From Lentzea cavernae (GTDB taxonomy: Bacteria; Actinomycetota; Actinomycetes; Mycobacteriales; Pseudonocardiaceae), in assembly GCF_014653695.1 (NCBI RefSeq), contig NZ_BNAR01000012.1, forward strand, positions 62,001-126,000: a stretch of DNA of 64,000 nucleotides, given 5' to 3'. The notes beneath the pieces were generated by a model. The model was not told where the DNA came from and ran no database searches. It worked only from the letters and a program-made list of their open reading frames with translations. This document shows, in pieces, positions 1-9,582 of this stretch. Numbering within the stretch: the stretch's first letter is position 1; every line of letters starts with the position of its first letter. The position numbers were made by a program, and so were the translations under genes.

Positions 1-207
1 CGCCGGACCCCAGGTCAACGGCTGGTGGGAGTGCTCGATGTCGATGATGGCGAGGCGGTTGAAGCCGAAGACGACCTCGTCGACCCGACGGGTGCCGCTC
101 TCGTCCGGCCCGCGGTGCCGCATGCAGCGCAGCGCCGCCTCCACCGCCGGACGTGCGTTCTCAGCCTCGTTCTCGCTGGGGCAAACAAGTCCTGCCAGGC
201 CGCACAA
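1..207 (-). CDS. asnB: Asparagine synthetase (glutamine-hydrolysing), N-terminal part, runs off the window
   Basis: Only the first 69 codons are in the window. The start is a TTG at 205-207, giving MCGLAGLVCPSENEAENA; Cys2 becomes the glutamine-amidotransferase nucleophile after Met removal. Further on RCMRHRGPDESG and FNRLAIIDIEHSHQP match class II (Ntn-type) glutaminase domains of AsnB, which pass ammonia to aspartyl-AMP to make asparagine. A purine-rich GAGAGG lies upstream of the TTG. The gene is divergent from ctaC, as asnB/ctaC are in mycobacteria. The family call is strong; the rest of the protein is outside the window. Confidence 0.88.
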   Translation of the reverse strand, partial: MCGLAGLVCPSENEAENARPAVEAALRCMRHRGPDESGTRRVDEVVFGFNRLAIIDIEHSHQPLTWGPA

Positions 208-400
208 GGCTCTCGCACCTCTCAAAAGACATGAAGGGGAAGACCACGGGGAAGTCCCCAGTATGCCGAAGGGGCTCCGTGTGACCGAAACTGCACCGCA
301 GCGGCGGTGCCCCCAAGGGGTGAGCGGCGTTGCGCTGGGCTACGCTCCCGCTTGATCCGTTGGCATGACCAGTAGTTGTGAACGAGGAGGCGGGCGAGCA
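208..400. promoter_or_regulatory. Divergent asnB/ctaC intergenic region
   Basis: This 193-bp stretch separates two divergent starts and must hold both promoters. I see G-rich short repeats (GGGGAAG twice near 238-257) but no clear -10/-35 pair. A good ribosome binding site, GAGGAGG at 384-390, lies 10 bases before the ctaC GTG. Confidence 0.4.
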
Positions 401-1333
401 GTGGGCCTGAAGGAGGGCACCAGGGCATCCCGGCTGGTGAAGACCGCTGGGCTAGTGGGCCTGGTCGGTATCGGGGCCACCGGTTGCTCCACGGACGAGG
501 TGCTGCGCTTCGGATGGCCGCAGGCCGTCACGCCGCAGGCCGAGAAGATGCGCGAGCTCTGGACGTGGTCCGTGGTCGCCGCACTCGTCGTCGGCGTCAT
601 CGTGTGGGGCCTGATCCTGTGGTCGGTGGTGTTCCACCGCAAGAAGTCGGAGGAGCTGCCGCGTCAGACGGCGTACAACCTCCCGCTGGAGATCGTGCTC
701 ATCGTCGTGCCGACGGTGATCGTGGCGGTGTTGTTCTACTTCACCGCCATCACGCAGAACTACGTCACGGACAAGTCGGGCAAGCCCGACGTGAACGTCG
801 ACGTGATCGCGTTCCAGTGGAACTGGGAGTTCCAGTACCCGGACCACAAGACCGAAGAGGGCAACGTCGTCAGCACGGTCGGCACCTCGGGCGAGGTCCC
901 GATCATGGTGCTGCCGGCCGGCAAGCGCATCCAGTTCACGCTGCGCTCGACCGACGTCATCCACTCGTTCTTCGTGCCGGAGTTCCACTTCAAGCGGGAC
1001 GTGTTCCCGATGCCGGAGAAGAACAACCAGGACAACGTCTTCCAGATCGACCAGATCGACCGTCCCGGTGCGTTCGTCGGCCGTTGCGCCGAGCTCTGCG
1101 GCTCGTACCACGCGGTGATGAACTTCGAGGTCCGCGCACTGCAGGAAGCCGACTTCGAGAAGTACATCGAGCTGCGCAAGCAGGTCAACGAGAAGACGGG
1201 CAAGCCGTACACCACGGCCGAGGCCCTCTCCCAGGTGAACTGTGACGAGTGGTGCTCACCGCTGGCCACGACGACGACCCCGTTCAACACCGACCGGACG
1301 GCCCGTGAGGCCTCCGGCGCGGGCCAGAAGTAG
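401..1333 (+). CDS. ctaC: Cytochrome c oxidase subunit II, lipoprotein form
   Basis: Subunit II of the aa3 oxidase, which takes electrons from the bc1 complex and holds the binuclear CuA centre outside the membrane. I chose the GTG at 401 (310 aa) because GAGGAGG precedes it; an upstream ATG at 365 lacks one. The N-terminus is a lipoprotein signal with a lipobox ending GATGC (Cys29). Two membrane segments follow, then a cupredoxin domain. CuA ligands are visible in CAELCGSYH at about residues 229-237. A short Cys-containing tail follows the CuA domain. It is followed 12 bp later by ctaF. Confidence 0.95.
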   Translation: MGLKEGTRASRLVKTAGLVGLVGIGATGCSTDEVLRFGWPQAVTPQAEKMRELWTWSVVAALVVGVIVWGLILWSVVFHRKKSEELPRQTAYNLPLEIVLIVVPTVIVAVLFYFTAITQNYVTDKSGKPDVNVDVIAFQWNWEFQYPDHKTEEGNVVSTVGTSGEVPIMVLPAGKRIQFTLRSTDVIHSFFVPEFHFKRDVFPMPEKNNQDNVFQIDQIDRPGAFVGRCAELCGSYHAVMNFEVRALQEADFEKYIELRKQVNEKTGKPYTTAEALSQVNCDEWCSPLATTTTPFNTDRTAREASGAGQK

Positions 1334-1345
1334 GGACATTCCGCG

Positions 1346-1762
1346 ATGAAGATCGAAGCTCGCGTATTCGACCTGGTGATGGCCTTCTCGTTCCTGATGG
1401 CCGTCGTCTACGGCTACTGGACGCACCTGGCGACCGGCCACGTCGAGCCCACCGGCACGGTGGCGCTCGCGCTGACCGGCGGCCTGGCGCTCATCACCGG
1501 CACCTACTTCCGGTTCGTCGCCCGCCGCATCGAGGTGCGGCCGGAGGACAACCCCGACGCCGAGGTGTCCGACGGCGCCGGTGAGCTGGGCTTCTTCAGC
1601 CCCGGCTCGTACTGGCCGGTCGGTCTCGCCGCCGCTGCGGCGACGACGGGTGTCGCGGTGGCGTTCTGGCACGTGTGGCTGCTCGTGATCGCCATCGTCA
1701 TGGTGCTGATCATGGTCGGCGGCCTGGTGTTCGAGTACCACACCGGCCCGAACCACGACTGA
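1346..1762 (+). CDS. ctaF: Actinobacterial cytochrome c oxidase subunit IV
   Basis: Small membrane subunit (138 aa) found only in actinobacterial aa3 oxidases, where it stabilises the bc1-aa3 supercomplex. About four hydrophobic segments are visible (residues about 8-28, 36-56, 86-104 and 108-130). It lies directly after ctaC, its normal partner, and ends before a strong hairpin at 1778-1814, so the two form a short operon. The catalytic subunit gene ctaD is not in the window, which is usual for these organisms. Confidence 0.92.
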   Translation: MKIEARVFDLVMAFSFLMAVVYGYWTHLATGHVEPTGTVALALTGGLALITGTYFRFVARRIEVRPEDNPDAEVSDGAGELGFFSPGSYWPVGLAAAAATTGVAVAFWHVWLLVIAIVMVLIMVGGLVFEYHTGPNHD

Positions 1763-1777
1763 TCTCCCCGCAGTTCC

Positions 1778-1814
1778 GGCCGAGGCCCTCTCCCGCGCGG
1801 AGGGGGCCTCGGCC
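1778..1814 (+). terminator. Hairpin terminator after ctaCF
   Basis: GGCCGAGGCCCTC at 1778-1790 pairs with GAGGGGGCCTCGGCC at 1800-1814 (one bulged base) across a 9-base loop, 16 bp after the ctaF stop. There is no long T tract, as is common in actinomycetes. Confidence 0.75.
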
Positions 1815-1846
1815 GTTGCTGTGACACTTCGCACAGCGTGCACGAA

Positions 1847-1881
1847 AAGGCCCTTCCCGCCGCAGTGGCGAGAAGGGCCTT
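1847..1881 (-). terminator. Hairpin terminator of the minus-strand acyltransferase
   Basis: AAGGCCCTT (1847-1855) pairs with AAGGGCCTT (1873-1881). It is 17 bp past the stop of the gene at 1898 on its strand and forms a back-to-back pair with the ctaF terminator. Confidence 0.7.
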
Positions 1882-1897
1882 CGCAGTTCTCGGGGAG

Positions 1898-2578
1898 TTA
1901 CGCCGCCGCGGGGACCGGGGCCTTCTGGTACGCGTCGACGTACTCCTGGCCGCTCAGGTCCAGGATGCGGTAGATGATCTCGTCGGTGACGCTGCGCAGC
2001 ACCGGCAGCGAGTCCTGCATGCCGTCGTAGCGGCTGAAGTCGAGCGGCTCGCCGAAGCGGACCGTCACCGGGACGATCTTCGGGAACCGGCTGCCGACGG
2101 GCTGCACCTTGTCCGTGCCGATGATGCCGACCGGGATGACCGGGGCGCCGGACTCGAGCGCCATGCGGGCGACACCCGTGCGGCCGCGGTGCAGCATGCC
2201 GTCGAGCGAGCGCGTGCCCTCGGGGTAGATCGCGAACGCGTCCCCGCGCGCGAGGATCTCGGCGGCCGTGTCCAGGGCGGCGCGGGCGTCCCGGCCCTTG
2301 CCGCGGTGCACCGGCACGTGGCCGAGCGAGGAGAAGAACCGGCGCGACAGCGAGCCCTTGACGCCCGTGCCGGTGAAGTACTCGGCCTTCGCGAGGAACG
2401 ACACGCGGCGCGGCACGACCATGGGGATCACGACGCTGTCGATGAAGCTCAGGTGGTTGGCCGCCAGGATGACGGGGCCGTCGGTGGGGATGTTCTCCAG
2501 ACCGTCGACCACCGGGCGGTAGACGAGACGGGCTGCGCGCGCGACGACGTGCTTCATCACTGGGTAGAGGAGGGCCAT
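1898..2578 (-). CDS. 1-acyl-sn-glycerol-3-phosphate acyltransferase (PlsC family)
   Basis: Predicted to acylate lysophosphatidic acid or a related lipid at the inner membrane face. The PlsC signature NHLSFID (HX4D) and the substrate motif YPEGTRS are present. I start at the ATG at 2578 (MALLYPVMKHVV), which matches family N-termini; an upstream ATG at 2644 would add 22 poorly conserved residues. It is a paralogue of the gene at 26829: both carry EYFTGTG-[VI]-KG. It is not part of the mycobacterial gene order and separates ctaCF from trpD. Confidence 0.88.
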   Translation of the reverse strand: MALLYPVMKHVVARAARLVYRPVVDGLENIPTDGPVILAANHLSFIDSVVIPMVVPRRVSFLAKAEYFTGTGVKGSLSRRFFSSLGHVPVHRGKGRDARAALDTAAEILARGDAFAIYPEGTRSLDGMLHRGRTGVARMALESGAPVIPVGIIGTDKVQPVGSRFPKIVPVTVRFGEPLDFSRYDGMQDSLPVLRSVTDEIIYRILDLSGQEYVDAYQKAPVPAAA

Positions 2579-2749
2579 GCGCTCAGCATTCCAGGTGACG
2601 ATTGCCACGGCGTTACCACGTGAGGCGCATCTCGGGCCCATCACTCGCTCGGACTACGCCGATGCGGCGCTCGTGCGAGCAGGGTCACGCGCCGGCGACG
2701 ACGCGTGACCGAAACCCGTCCGCCGGGCCTCTGGTGCCTGCTCCGGTGG

Positions 2750-3799
2750 CTATCGGGGGGACGCCTTCAAGGCCTGTGAGAGCTCCACCCAGCGACTCAA
2801 CAGGGCTGCCGCCTCACCTGAGTCGACGGCCTCGGCCGCGCGCCCCAGCGAGGCCGTCAGGTCGGCGTGCAGGTCGTCGGAGAACCCGCCGTGCGCCGCG
2901 ATGGCCCCCGCGGCGTTCACGAGCACCGCGTCCCGCACGGAACCCGTCCTGCCGGCCACGAGGTCGCGGACCACCTGGGCGTTGACCGACGGGTCGCCGC
3001 CCTTCAGGTCCTCCTCGCGCGCGGGCTTCACGCCCAGCACCGCCGGGTCGATGGTCTCCGTGCGCACCACACCGTCCTGCGCGAGCCACGCGGACGTCGT
3101 CGTGGTCGTGGTGATCTCGTCGAGGCCGTCGTCACCCCGCACGACCAGCGCGGTGTTGTTGCGCCGCGCGAACACCCCGGCGATCAGCGGTGCCGCGGCG
3201 GCCCGCGCGCAGCCGATCAGGCCGACGGTGGGCTGGGCGGGGTTCGTCAGCGGGCCGAGCAGGTTGAACGACGTCGGGATGCCGATCTCGCGCCGCACCG
3301 GGCCCGCGTGCCGGAAACCGGGGTGGAACACCGGCGCGAAGCAGAACCCGATGCCCAGCTCGCGCACGGTCTCCCGCACGCCCTCGGCGGGCAGGTCGAT
3401 CGCGACGCCCAGGGCCTCCAGCACGTCCGCCGTGCCGCACTGCGACGAGGCCGCGCGGTTGCCGTGCTTGACCACGGGAACGCCCGCGGCGGCCGTGACG
3501 AGCGCGGCCATCGTCGAAATGTTCACCGAACCGGAATGATCGCCGCCGGTGCCCACGATGTCGGCCGCCCGCACGTCCACCGTGAACCGGTTCGCGTGGT
3601 TGAGCATCATCGTGGCGAGGCCGTCGACCTCCTCGGGCGTCTCGCCCTTGGCGCGCAGCGCGACGATGAACGCCGCGATCTGCGCCGCGGTCGCCTCGCC
3701 CGACATCACCTGGTCCATTCCCCAGGCGGTGTCGTCGGCGGTCAGGTCGACGCCGTCGAGCAGCCGGTTGAGCAGCGAGGGCCAGGTGCGCTGGCTCAT
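2750..3799 (-). CDS. trpD: Anthranilate phosphoribosyltransferase
   Basis: Second step of tryptophan synthesis: joins anthranilate to PRPP. The 349-aa protein has the PRPP-binding GTGGDHSGSVNIST, the KHGNRAASSQCG motif and PTSFNLLGPLTNPA typical of TrpD. It starts 7 bp after the stop of the receiver-like gene at 3807, so the two are probably co-transcribed. trpD next to ctaE on the opposite strand is the mycobacterial arrangement. Confidence 0.95.
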   Translation of the reverse strand: MSQRTWPSLLNRLLDGVDLTADDTAWGMDQVMSGEATAAQIAAFIVALRAKGETPEEVDGLATMMLNHANRFTVDVRAADIVGTGGDHSGSVNISTMAALVTAAAGVPVVKHGNRAASSQCGTADVLEALGVAIDLPAEGVRETVRELGIGFCFAPVFHPGFRHAGPVRREIGIPTSFNLLGPLTNPAQPTVGLIGCARAAAAPLIAGVFARRNNTALVVRGDDGLDEITTTTTTSAWLAQDGVVRTETIDPAVLGVKPAREEDLKGGDPSVNAQVVRDLVAGRTGSVRDAVLVNAAGAIAAHGGFSDDLHADLTASLGRAAEAVDSGEAAALLSRWVELSQALKASPR

Positions 3800-3806
3800 G
3801 GCCGGA

Positions 3807-4217
3807 TCAGCCCTTGACGACGGGCACAGCCGAGCCCCGCAGCACCTCGGCCACGGTCTCGGCGGCGGCCAGCGGGTCGAGCGGGTGCACCAGCACCGCG
3901 TCCGCCTGCGACCAGGTCGCGAGCCACCTGTCGTCCTTGCGGCGGACCGCGACGACGATCGGCGGGCAGTTCGTGATCTCGTCCTTGAGCTGGCGGGACA
4001 GGCCCATGCCCCCGGTCGGCTGCGCCTCGCCGTCGAGGATCAGCAGGTCGACGGTGCCGTTGTCCGCCTCGTAGAGGACGTCCGCGATGGTCGCGGCCTC
4101 GACGTAGTCGACGCGGGCCAGGTCCGGCGCGGGACGGCGGCCGATCGCAGTGATGATCGTCTCACGCACCTCGGGACGGTGGCTGAACACCAGGATCTTC
4201 GTGGTCTGCGTGCTCAT
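3807..4217 (-). CDS. Stand-alone receiver-like protein upstream of trpD
   Basis: A 136-aa protein with the fold pattern of a response-regulator receiver domain and no output domain. A phospho-acceptor-like Asp is seen in LLILDGEA (about residue 60), but the N-terminal acidic pair is replaced (ILVFSHRPEV) and the conserved Lys position reads VRRKDD, so ordinary phosphorylation is doubtful. Start ATG at 4217 is preceded by GGAGGA. It is co-directional with and 7 bp from trpD. No partner kinase is nearby; function unknown. Confidence 0.7.
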   Translation of the reverse strand: MSTQTTKILVFSHRPEVRETIITAIGRRPAPDLARVDYVEAATIADVLYEADNGTVDLLILDGEAQPTGGMGLSRQLKDEITNCPPIVVAVRRKDDRWLATWSQADAVLVHPLDPLAAAETVAEVLRGSAVPVVKG

Positions 4218-4282
4218 CTCTGGATCCTCCGCTGCGACTGCCGACTGCGGTCGTGAAGAAAGTGACCAAGGTCGCCGTGATG

Positions 4283-4684
4283 CTATCGGGCCGGTTCGGA
4301 CGGCCTCTGCAGGGCGTCCCACCCCAGGGCGTCACCGCCGAGCCGTTGCGCCAGCGAGGCCATCCGCGACCGCTCCTGGGCGCAGTGCAACGCGTCCAGC
4401 TTCTGCACCCGGCTGATCCGCGTCACCTCGCCCTCCTCCAGCACCCAGCCGTCCGGCGCGAGCAGCTCGCGCGCACGTTCTACCTGCTCATCGGGGATGC
4501 GGACGTGGTGGCGCAGCACTGCGGGCTCGTCCGGGCGCCACCGCGGAGAGCGCGCGAGGGCGGCCGAATCGGCCTCCGCGATGTCGAACGCCTCGACCAC
4601 CACGGCGAGGTCCGGGTCGTCCACCGACAACGTCGGCTCGTCCTGTCGGTGCAGCATGTCGCGCAATCGGCGCAGCAAGTTCAT
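4283..4684 (-). CDS. Conserved hypothetical protein
   Basis: A 133-aa soluble protein starting MNLLRRLRDML, with GAGGAG about 9 bases before the ATG. It is rich in Arg, Glu and Leu, probably helical, with no membrane segment and no motif I recognise. It lies between the receiver-like gene and ctaE, facing away from ctaE. The local codon use is normal for the genome, so it looks like a resident gene. Function unknown. Confidence 0.65.
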   Translation of the reverse strand: MNLLRRLRDMLHRQDEPTLSVDDPDLAVVVEAFDIAEADSAALARSPRWRPDEPAVLRHHVRIPDEQVERARELLAPDGWVLEEGEVTRISRVQKLDALHCAQERSRMASLAQRLGGDALGWDALQRPSEPAR

Positions 4685-4787
4685 GTCGTTGATCTCCTCG
4701 CGATCACCCTGCGTGTGACCCGGCCGACCCATGATCTGCCCAGGACCCGATGGGCGGACGGAAATAGCGCAGGCAATAATGCTGCTC

Positions 4788-5387
4788 GTGACCACGGCAG
4801 CGCCTTCAATCGGCCAGCGCGTGCACTCGCTGAACCGCCCGAACATGGTCAGCGTCGGCACGATCGTCTGGCTGTCCAGTGAGCTCATGTTCTTCGCTGG
4901 CCTCTTCGCCATGTTCTTCACGGTGAAGGCCCAGAACGAGGGACCTTGGCCCCCGCCCCCCACGCACCTGAACATCCCCTACGCGTCGGTCTTCACGATC
5001 ATCCTGGTCGCGTCGTCCTTCACCTGTCAGTGGGGCGTGTTCGCGGCGGAGCGGGGTGACGTCTTCGGTCTGCGTCGCTGGTACGTCGTGACGCTGATCA
5101 TGGGCGCGATCTTCGTGGGCGGCCAGGCTGGTGAGTACATCGAGCTCGTCGAGAGCGGCACCACCATCCCGTCCTCGGCCTACGGCACGGTCTTCTACCT
5201 GACGACCGGCTTCCACGGCTTGCACGTCATCGGCGGTCTGATCGCGTTCGTCTACCTGTTGATCCGGACGAAGCTCAGCAAGTTCACGCCGGCACAGGCC
5301 ACCTCCGCCATCGTCGTGTCGTACTACTGGCACTTCGTCGACGTCGTGTGGATCGGCCTGTTCGCCATCATCTACATCGTGCCCTGA
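4788..5387 (+). CDS. ctaE: Cytochrome c oxidase subunit III
   Basis: Membrane subunit of the aa3 oxidase (199 aa from GTG 4788; ATG 4779 is also possible). I prefer the GTG because mycobacterial CtaE also begins V-T and then [20 protein letters not shown], seen here at the same spacing. Five membrane segments are evident; FHGLHVIGG and [15 protein letters not shown] are family signatures. It leads directly into qcrCAB, forming the classic ctaE-qcrCAB operon of the bc1-aa3 supercomplex. Confidence 0.95.
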   Translation: MTTAAPSIGQRVHSLNRPNMVSVGTIVWLSSELMFFAGLFAMFFTVKAQNEGPWPPPPTHLNIPYASVFTIILVASSFTCQWGVFAAERGDVFGLRRWYVVTLIMGAIFVGGQAGEYIELVESGTTIPSSAYGTVFYLTTGFHGLHVIGGLIAFVYLLIRTKLSKFTPAQATSAIVVSYYWHFVDVVWIGLFAIIYIVP

Positions 5388-5448
5388 CCCAGTCGGCACG
5401 CAGCAAAGCCACGAGCTCCCGAACTGACAGCAAGGGTTGCCGCACACC

Positions 5449-6261
5449 ATGACCACCACGACGAAACGCCCCCGCGGCGCCCGCACGAAGCTGCGCCGCC
5501 GGGTCGCCGGACTGCTCGCACTGGGCTTCGGCCTGCTGAGCGCCGGCATGCTGTTCGCCGCCTTCGCGCCCCAGGCGCAGACCGCCCAGGCGCAGCAGCA
5601 GGACGCCCTGGTCCGCCAGGGCGAGCAGATCTACCTGAACACCTGCCTGAGCTGCCACGGCTCGTCACTCGAAGGTGTCAAGGACCGCGGACCGAGCCTG
5701 ATCGGCGTCGGCGACGCCGCGGTGTACTTCCAGACTTCCTCCGGCCGCATGCCCATGGCACGGCAGGAGGCGCAGGCCATCCGCAAGCCCGCGAAGCTCT
5801 CCCCCGAGGAGATCAACGCGCTGATGGCCTACATCACCGAGAGCGGTGGCGAGGGCCCGAAGAAGCCCTCCGAGTCCGGTGAGGCCCTGCGCGGCGACAA
5901 CCCCGCCCGCGGTGGCGAGCTCTTCCGCCTCAACTGCGCCAGCTGCCACAACTTCACGGGTCGTGGTGGCGCGCTGTCGTCCGGCAAGTTCGCGCCGGCG
6001 CTCGACGGTGTGAACGAGGAGCAGATCTACACGGCGATGCTGAGCGGCCCGCAGAACATGCCGAAGTTCGGCGAGCGCCAGCTCACGCCGGAAGAGAAGA
6101 AAGACATCATCGCGTACGTCAAGTCGGTCACCGACGGGAACAACAACTCCGGCGGCAACGCCCTGGGTGGGTTCGGACCTGTTTCCGAGGGCTTGATCGC
6201 GTTCATCGTGGGCATCGCCGCGCTCATCGGCGTGACCCTCTGGATCGGAGCCAAGGCATGA
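5449..6261 (+). CDS. qcrC: Cytochrome bc1 complex, diheme cytochrome c subunit
   Basis: Carries electrons from the Rieske centre to CuA in actinobacteria that lack soluble cytochrome c. The protein (270 aa) has an N-terminal hydrophobic signal/anchor, two CXXCH haem sites (CLSCH near residue 65 and CASCH near residue 164) and a C-terminal membrane helix (SEGLIAFIVGIAALIGVTLW). Start ATG 5449 follows a GGG-containing site. Its stop overlaps the qcrA start (ATGA), which points to translational coupling. Confidence 0.96.
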   Translation: MTTTTKRPRGARTKLRRRVAGLLALGFGLLSAGMLFAAFAPQAQTAQAQQQDALVRQGEQIYLNTCLSCHGSSLEGVKDRGPSLIGVGDAAVYFQTSSGRMPMARQEAQAIRKPAKLSPEEINALMAYITESGGEGPKKPSESGEALRGDNPARGGELFRLNCASCHNFTGRGGALSSGKFAPALDGVNEEQIYTAMLSGPQNMPKFGERQLTPEEKKDIIAYVKSVTDGNNNSGGNALGGFGPVSEGLIAFIVGIAALIGVTLWIGAKA

Positions 6262-7388
6262 GCGGCGACAAGCCGATCGAGCTGCCCAGCGAGGCAGAGC
6301 TCGCGGAGATGAGCCGGGACGACCTCGTCAAGCTCGGTACGAAGCTGGACGGCGTCGAGCTCGTCCACTACGAGGAGAAGTTCCCGGTTCCCGGCACCCG
6401 CGCGGAGCGTCGTGCTCAGCGCTCGGTCGCCGCGTGGTTCATGGTCTCCGCGCTGTCGGGACTGGCGTTCCTGGGCGTGTTCCTCTTCTGGCCGTGGGAG
6501 TACGAGTCCCCGTTCAACGAGAGCGGCCACTTCCTGCACAACCTGTACAACCCGCTGATCGGCCTGTTCCTGGGCCTGTCGGTGGTGGCACTGGGCGTCG
6601 GCGCCCTGCTCTACACCAAGAAGTTCCTGCCCGACGAGCTCGCGGTGCAGCAGCGCCACGACGGCCCGTCGGCCGCCGTGGACCGCGCCACCCTGGTCGC
6701 CGAGCTCGCCGACGCGGGTGACCGCAGCGGCATCGGCCGCCGCAGCCTCATCAAGCGCACCGCGGGCCTCGGCGCCGGCGTGCTGGGCCTCGGCGTGGCC
6801 GCGGTCCCGCTGGGCGCGCTGATGAAGAACCCGCACACGGACAGCGAGACCAAGGCCTCGCTGTGGCACACCAGCTGGAAGCCCGAGAAGCCGGGCGAGA
6901 AGGTCTACCTGCGCCGTCACACCGGCAACTTCCACGAGGTCTCCCTCGTGCGTCCCGAGGACGTCGAACCCGGCGGCTTCGAGACCGTCTTCCCGTTCCG
7001 CGAGTCCGAGCGCGACGACGAGCACGCCCTGGTCGCGGCCCTCAAGCGGGCCGACGCCCCGGTCATGCTCATCCGCATGCGCCCGAACCAGGCGATCACC
7101 AAGCGCGCCGGTCAGGAAGACTTCAACCACGGCGACCTGTACGCGTACTCCAAGATCTGCACGCACCTGGGGTGCCCGACGTCGCTGTTCGAGCAGCAGA
7201 CCGGTTTGCTGCTCTGCCCGTGCCACCAGTCGCAGTTCGACGTGTTCGAGTACGCCAAGCCGCGGTTCGGTCCGGCAACCCGTCCTCTTCCCCAGCTTCC
7301 GATCACTGTGGACGAAGAGGGATACTTGGTAGCCCGCAGCGACTTCATCGAGGCTGTGGGACCGGCGTTCTGGGAGCGGAAGTCATGA
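6258..7388 (+). CDS. qcrA: Cytochrome bc1 complex, Rieske iron-sulfur subunit
   Basis: Holds the 2Fe-2S cluster that oxidises menaquinol. At 376 aa it is the long actinobacterial form with three N-terminal membrane segments. The cluster ligands are CTHLGC (301-306) and CPCH (320-323). A twin-arginine-like RRSLIKR precedes the third hydrophobic segment ([18 protein letters not shown]), as expected for Tat-assisted insertion of the Rieske domain. Both ends overlap neighbours by ATGA (qcrC and qcrB). Confidence 0.96.
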   Translation: MSGDKPIELPSEAELAEMSRDDLVKLGTKLDGVELVHYEEKFPVPGTRAERRAQRSVAAWFMVSALSGLAFLGVFLFWPWEYESPFNESGHFLHNLYNPLIGLFLGLSVVALGVGALLYTKKFLPDELAVQQRHDGPSAAVDRATLVAELADAGDRSGIGRRSLIKRTAGLGAGVLGLGVAAVPLGALMKNPHTDSETKASLWHTSWKPEKPGEKVYLRRHTGNFHEVSLVRPEDVEPGGFETVFPFRESERDDEHALVAALKRADAPVMLIRMRPNQAITKRAGQEDFNHGDLYAYSKICTHLGCPTSLFEQQTGLLLCPCHQSQFDVFEYAKPRFGPATRPLPQLPITVDEEGYLVARSDFIEAVGPAFWERKS

Positions 7389-9049
7389 GTGCCATCACCA
7401 CGCCGACGAAGCCGGCCAACGCGGCCGCGCGCGTCGCAGGGGCGGCGGCCAACGCTGCCGACGAGCGGTTCCACCCGGCCTCAGGTCTGCGCAAGCAGAT
7501 CAACAAGGTCTTCCCGACGCACTGGTCGTTCCTGCTCGGTGAGATCGCGCTGTACAGCTTCATCGTGCTGCTGCTGTCGGGTACCTACCTGGCGTTGTTC
7601 TTCGACCCGTCGATGACCGAGGTCACCTACAACGGCTCGTTCGAGAACCTCCGCGGCATCGAGATGTCGCGGGCGTTCGCGTCCACGCTGGACATCTCGT
7701 TCGAGACGCGCGGCGGCCTGTTCGTCCGCCAGGTGCACCACTGGGCGGCGCTGCTGTTCATGGGCGCGATCGTCGTCCACATGTTCCGGATCTTCTTCAC
7801 CGGCGCGTTCCGCAAGCCGCGTGAGATCAACTGGGTCATCGGCATCGTGCTGTTCATGCTCGGCGCGATCGAGGGCTTCCTCGGCTACTCGCTGCCCGAC
7901 GACCTGCTCTCGGGCACCGGCCTGCGCGTCATGGCGGCGCTGCTGATCTCGTTCCCGGTCATCGGCACGTGGCTGAACTGGCTGATGTTCGGCGGGGAGT
8001 TCCCCGGCACCGACATCATCCCGATGCTCTACACCGCGCACATCCTGATCATCCCGGCGATCATCCTGGGTCTGATCGCGGCGCACCTCGCGCTGGTCTG
8101 GTACCAGAAGCACACGCAGTTCCCGGGCGTGGGCCGCAAGGAGACCAACGTCGTCGGCGTCCGCATCATGCCGGTGTTCGCGGCCAAGGGCGGCGGTTTC
8201 TTCGCCATCGTCGTCGGTGTCATCGCGATCATGGGTGGCGTCTTCCAGATCAACCCGATCTGGAACATCGGCCCGTACAACCCCGCGCAGGTCTCCGCCG
8301 GCTCGCAGCCCGACTGGTACATGGGCTGGACCGACGGCCTGGTCCGCATCTGGCCCGCGTGGGAGTTCTACCTGGGCAACTACACGATCCCGGCGCCGTT
8401 CCTGCCGTTCATCCTCGGTCTGCCGCTGCTGACCGGCATCGCGGCGGCGTACCCGTGGATCGAGCGCAAGATGACCAAGGACTACGCGCACCACAACCTG
8501 CTGCAGCGCCCGCGCGACGTTCCGGTCCGCACCGCGCTGGGCTGGATGGCGATCACGTACTTCATGGTCCTGCTGCTCATGGGCGCGAACGACATCTTCG
8601 CCTACCAGTTCGACATCTCGTTGAACCTGACGACGTGGATGGGCCGCATCGGCATGCTGGTGCTGCCGCCGCTCGCGTACTTCATCGCGTACCGGATCTG
8701 CATCGGCCTGCAGCGCGGCGACCGCGAGGTCCTCGAGCACGGCGTCGAGACGGGCATCATCAAGCGCCTGCCGCACGGCGAGTTCATCGAGATCCACCAG
8801 CCGCTCGGCCCGGTGGACGACCACGGCCACCCGCTGCCGCTCGCCTACCAGGGCGCGTCGGTGCCGAAGAAGATGAACAAGCTCGGCTCGGCCGGTCACC
8901 CGGTCGCCGGCAGCACGCTGTCGCCGGACCCGGTCGAGGAGACCGTGGCCCTGCAGAACGCGCGCAAGCACATCCACGCCTCGGAGGGCTTGAGCTCTCA
9001 GGACGAGGCGAGCGAGCTCGCGGGCAAGCCTTCCGACCCGAAGGCCTGA
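7385..9049 (+). CDS. qcrB: Cytochrome bc1 complex, cytochrome b subunit
   Basis: Membrane core of the bc1 complex (554 aa), binding two b haems and the menaquinol sites. The N-terminal block has the haem-ligand region [24 protein letters not shown] (shown in part) and [11 protein letters not shown]; the C-terminal part carries an actinobacterial extension of about 130 polar residues. ATG 7385 overlaps the qcrA stop. A perfect 22-bp hairpin begins 11 bp after the stop and ends the operon. Confidence 0.96.
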   Translation: MSAITTPTKPANAAARVAGAAANAADERFHPASGLRKQINKVFPTHWSFLLGEIALYSFIVLLLSGTYLALFFDPSMTEVTYNGSFENLRGIEMSRAFASTLDISFETRGGLFVRQVHHWAALLFMGAIVVHMFRIFFTGAFRKPREINWVIGIVLFMLGAIEGFLGYSLPDDLLSGTGLRVMAALLISFPVIGTWLNWLMFGGEFPGTDIIPMLYTAHILIIPAIILGLIAAHLALVWYQKHTQFPGVGRKETNVVGVRIMPVFAAKGGGFFAIVVGVIAIMGGVFQINPIWNIGPYNPAQVSAGSQPDWYMGWTDGLVRIWPAWEFYLGNYTIPAPFLPFILGLPLLTGIAAAYPWIERKMTKDYAHHNLLQRPRDVPVRTALGWMAITYFMVLLLMGANDIFAYQFDISLNLTTWMGRIGMLVLPPLAYFIAYRICIGLQRGDREVLEHGVETGIIKRLPHGEFIEIHQPLGPVDDHGHPLPLAYQGASVPKKMNKLGSAGHPVAGSTLSPDPVEETVALQNARKHIHASEGLSSQDEASELAGKPSDPKA

Positions 9050-9060
9050 CCTCCAGCTTT

Positions 9061-9107
9061 AACGACCGAAAGGCCCCCGTGGACTCCACGGGGGCCTTTC
9101 GGTCGTT
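9061..9107 (+). terminator. Strong hairpin terminator after qcrB
   Basis: A perfect 22-bp stem: 9061-9082 pairs with 9086-9107 around the loop ACT (9083-9085). It contains AAAGGCCCCC/GGGGGCCTTT and lies 11 bp past the qcrB stop. No T tract. It may also serve the minus-strand gene ending at 9153. Confidence 0.9.
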
Positions 9108-9152
9108 AGAGGCTCTTACTTCCGGTACTACCGGCTACTGCTGTCGGCTCTG

Positions 9153-9440
9153 CTACTGGGCGTCGTCCAGGCCGATCGAGAACGCGGCCTCGTCGTCGCG
9201 CTTGGAGTAGCTGCGGAACGCGATGTGCGTGTCGGTGTTCAGCACACCGGCGACCTTGCTGATCTTGCCGGGCACCAGGGCGGCGAGGTCCTCGTGCTTG
9301 CTGACCCGCACCAGCGCGATCAGGTCGACGTCACCGGCGCAGGAGTACACCTCGGTGACTCCGTCGATGTCGGCGATCTCCTGCGCGGCCTCGGGAATGC
9401 GTTCGGCGGCGGCCTGGATCAGCACGATGGCGGTGACCAC
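9153..9440 (-). CDS. Lrp/AsnC-type ligand-binding (RAM) domain protein without HTH
   Basis: A 95-aa protein that is a single RAM/AsnC C-terminal domain: VTAIVLIQAAAERIPE then DIDGVTEVYSCAGDVDLIAL, the usual ACT-like fold that binds amino acids and forms octamers in Lrp proteins. The DNA-binding half is absent. Start GTG 9440 is preceded by GAGGAGG. It is convergent with qcrB, a position I recall for similar genes in other actinomycetes. Probably a small-molecule sensor or a partner for full-length Lrp proteins; target unknown. Confidence 0.8.
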   Translation of the reverse strand: MVTAIVLIQAAAERIPEAAQEIADIDGVTEVYSCAGDVDLIALVRVSKHEDLAALVPGKISKVAGVLNTDTHIAFRSYSKRDDEAAFSIGLDDAQ

Positions 9441-9582
9441 GGCGTCCTCCTCGGGTCTGGGCTCCGGTGTCTCAAGCACCCGTAGTCTGCCCTACCGGCT
9501 GATCGCCGACGTGAGGACGTCACCGCTCTCGCCACGCGCCCCGTATGACCCTCTCACTTGTCGCCTTGTCGACATCCACACT

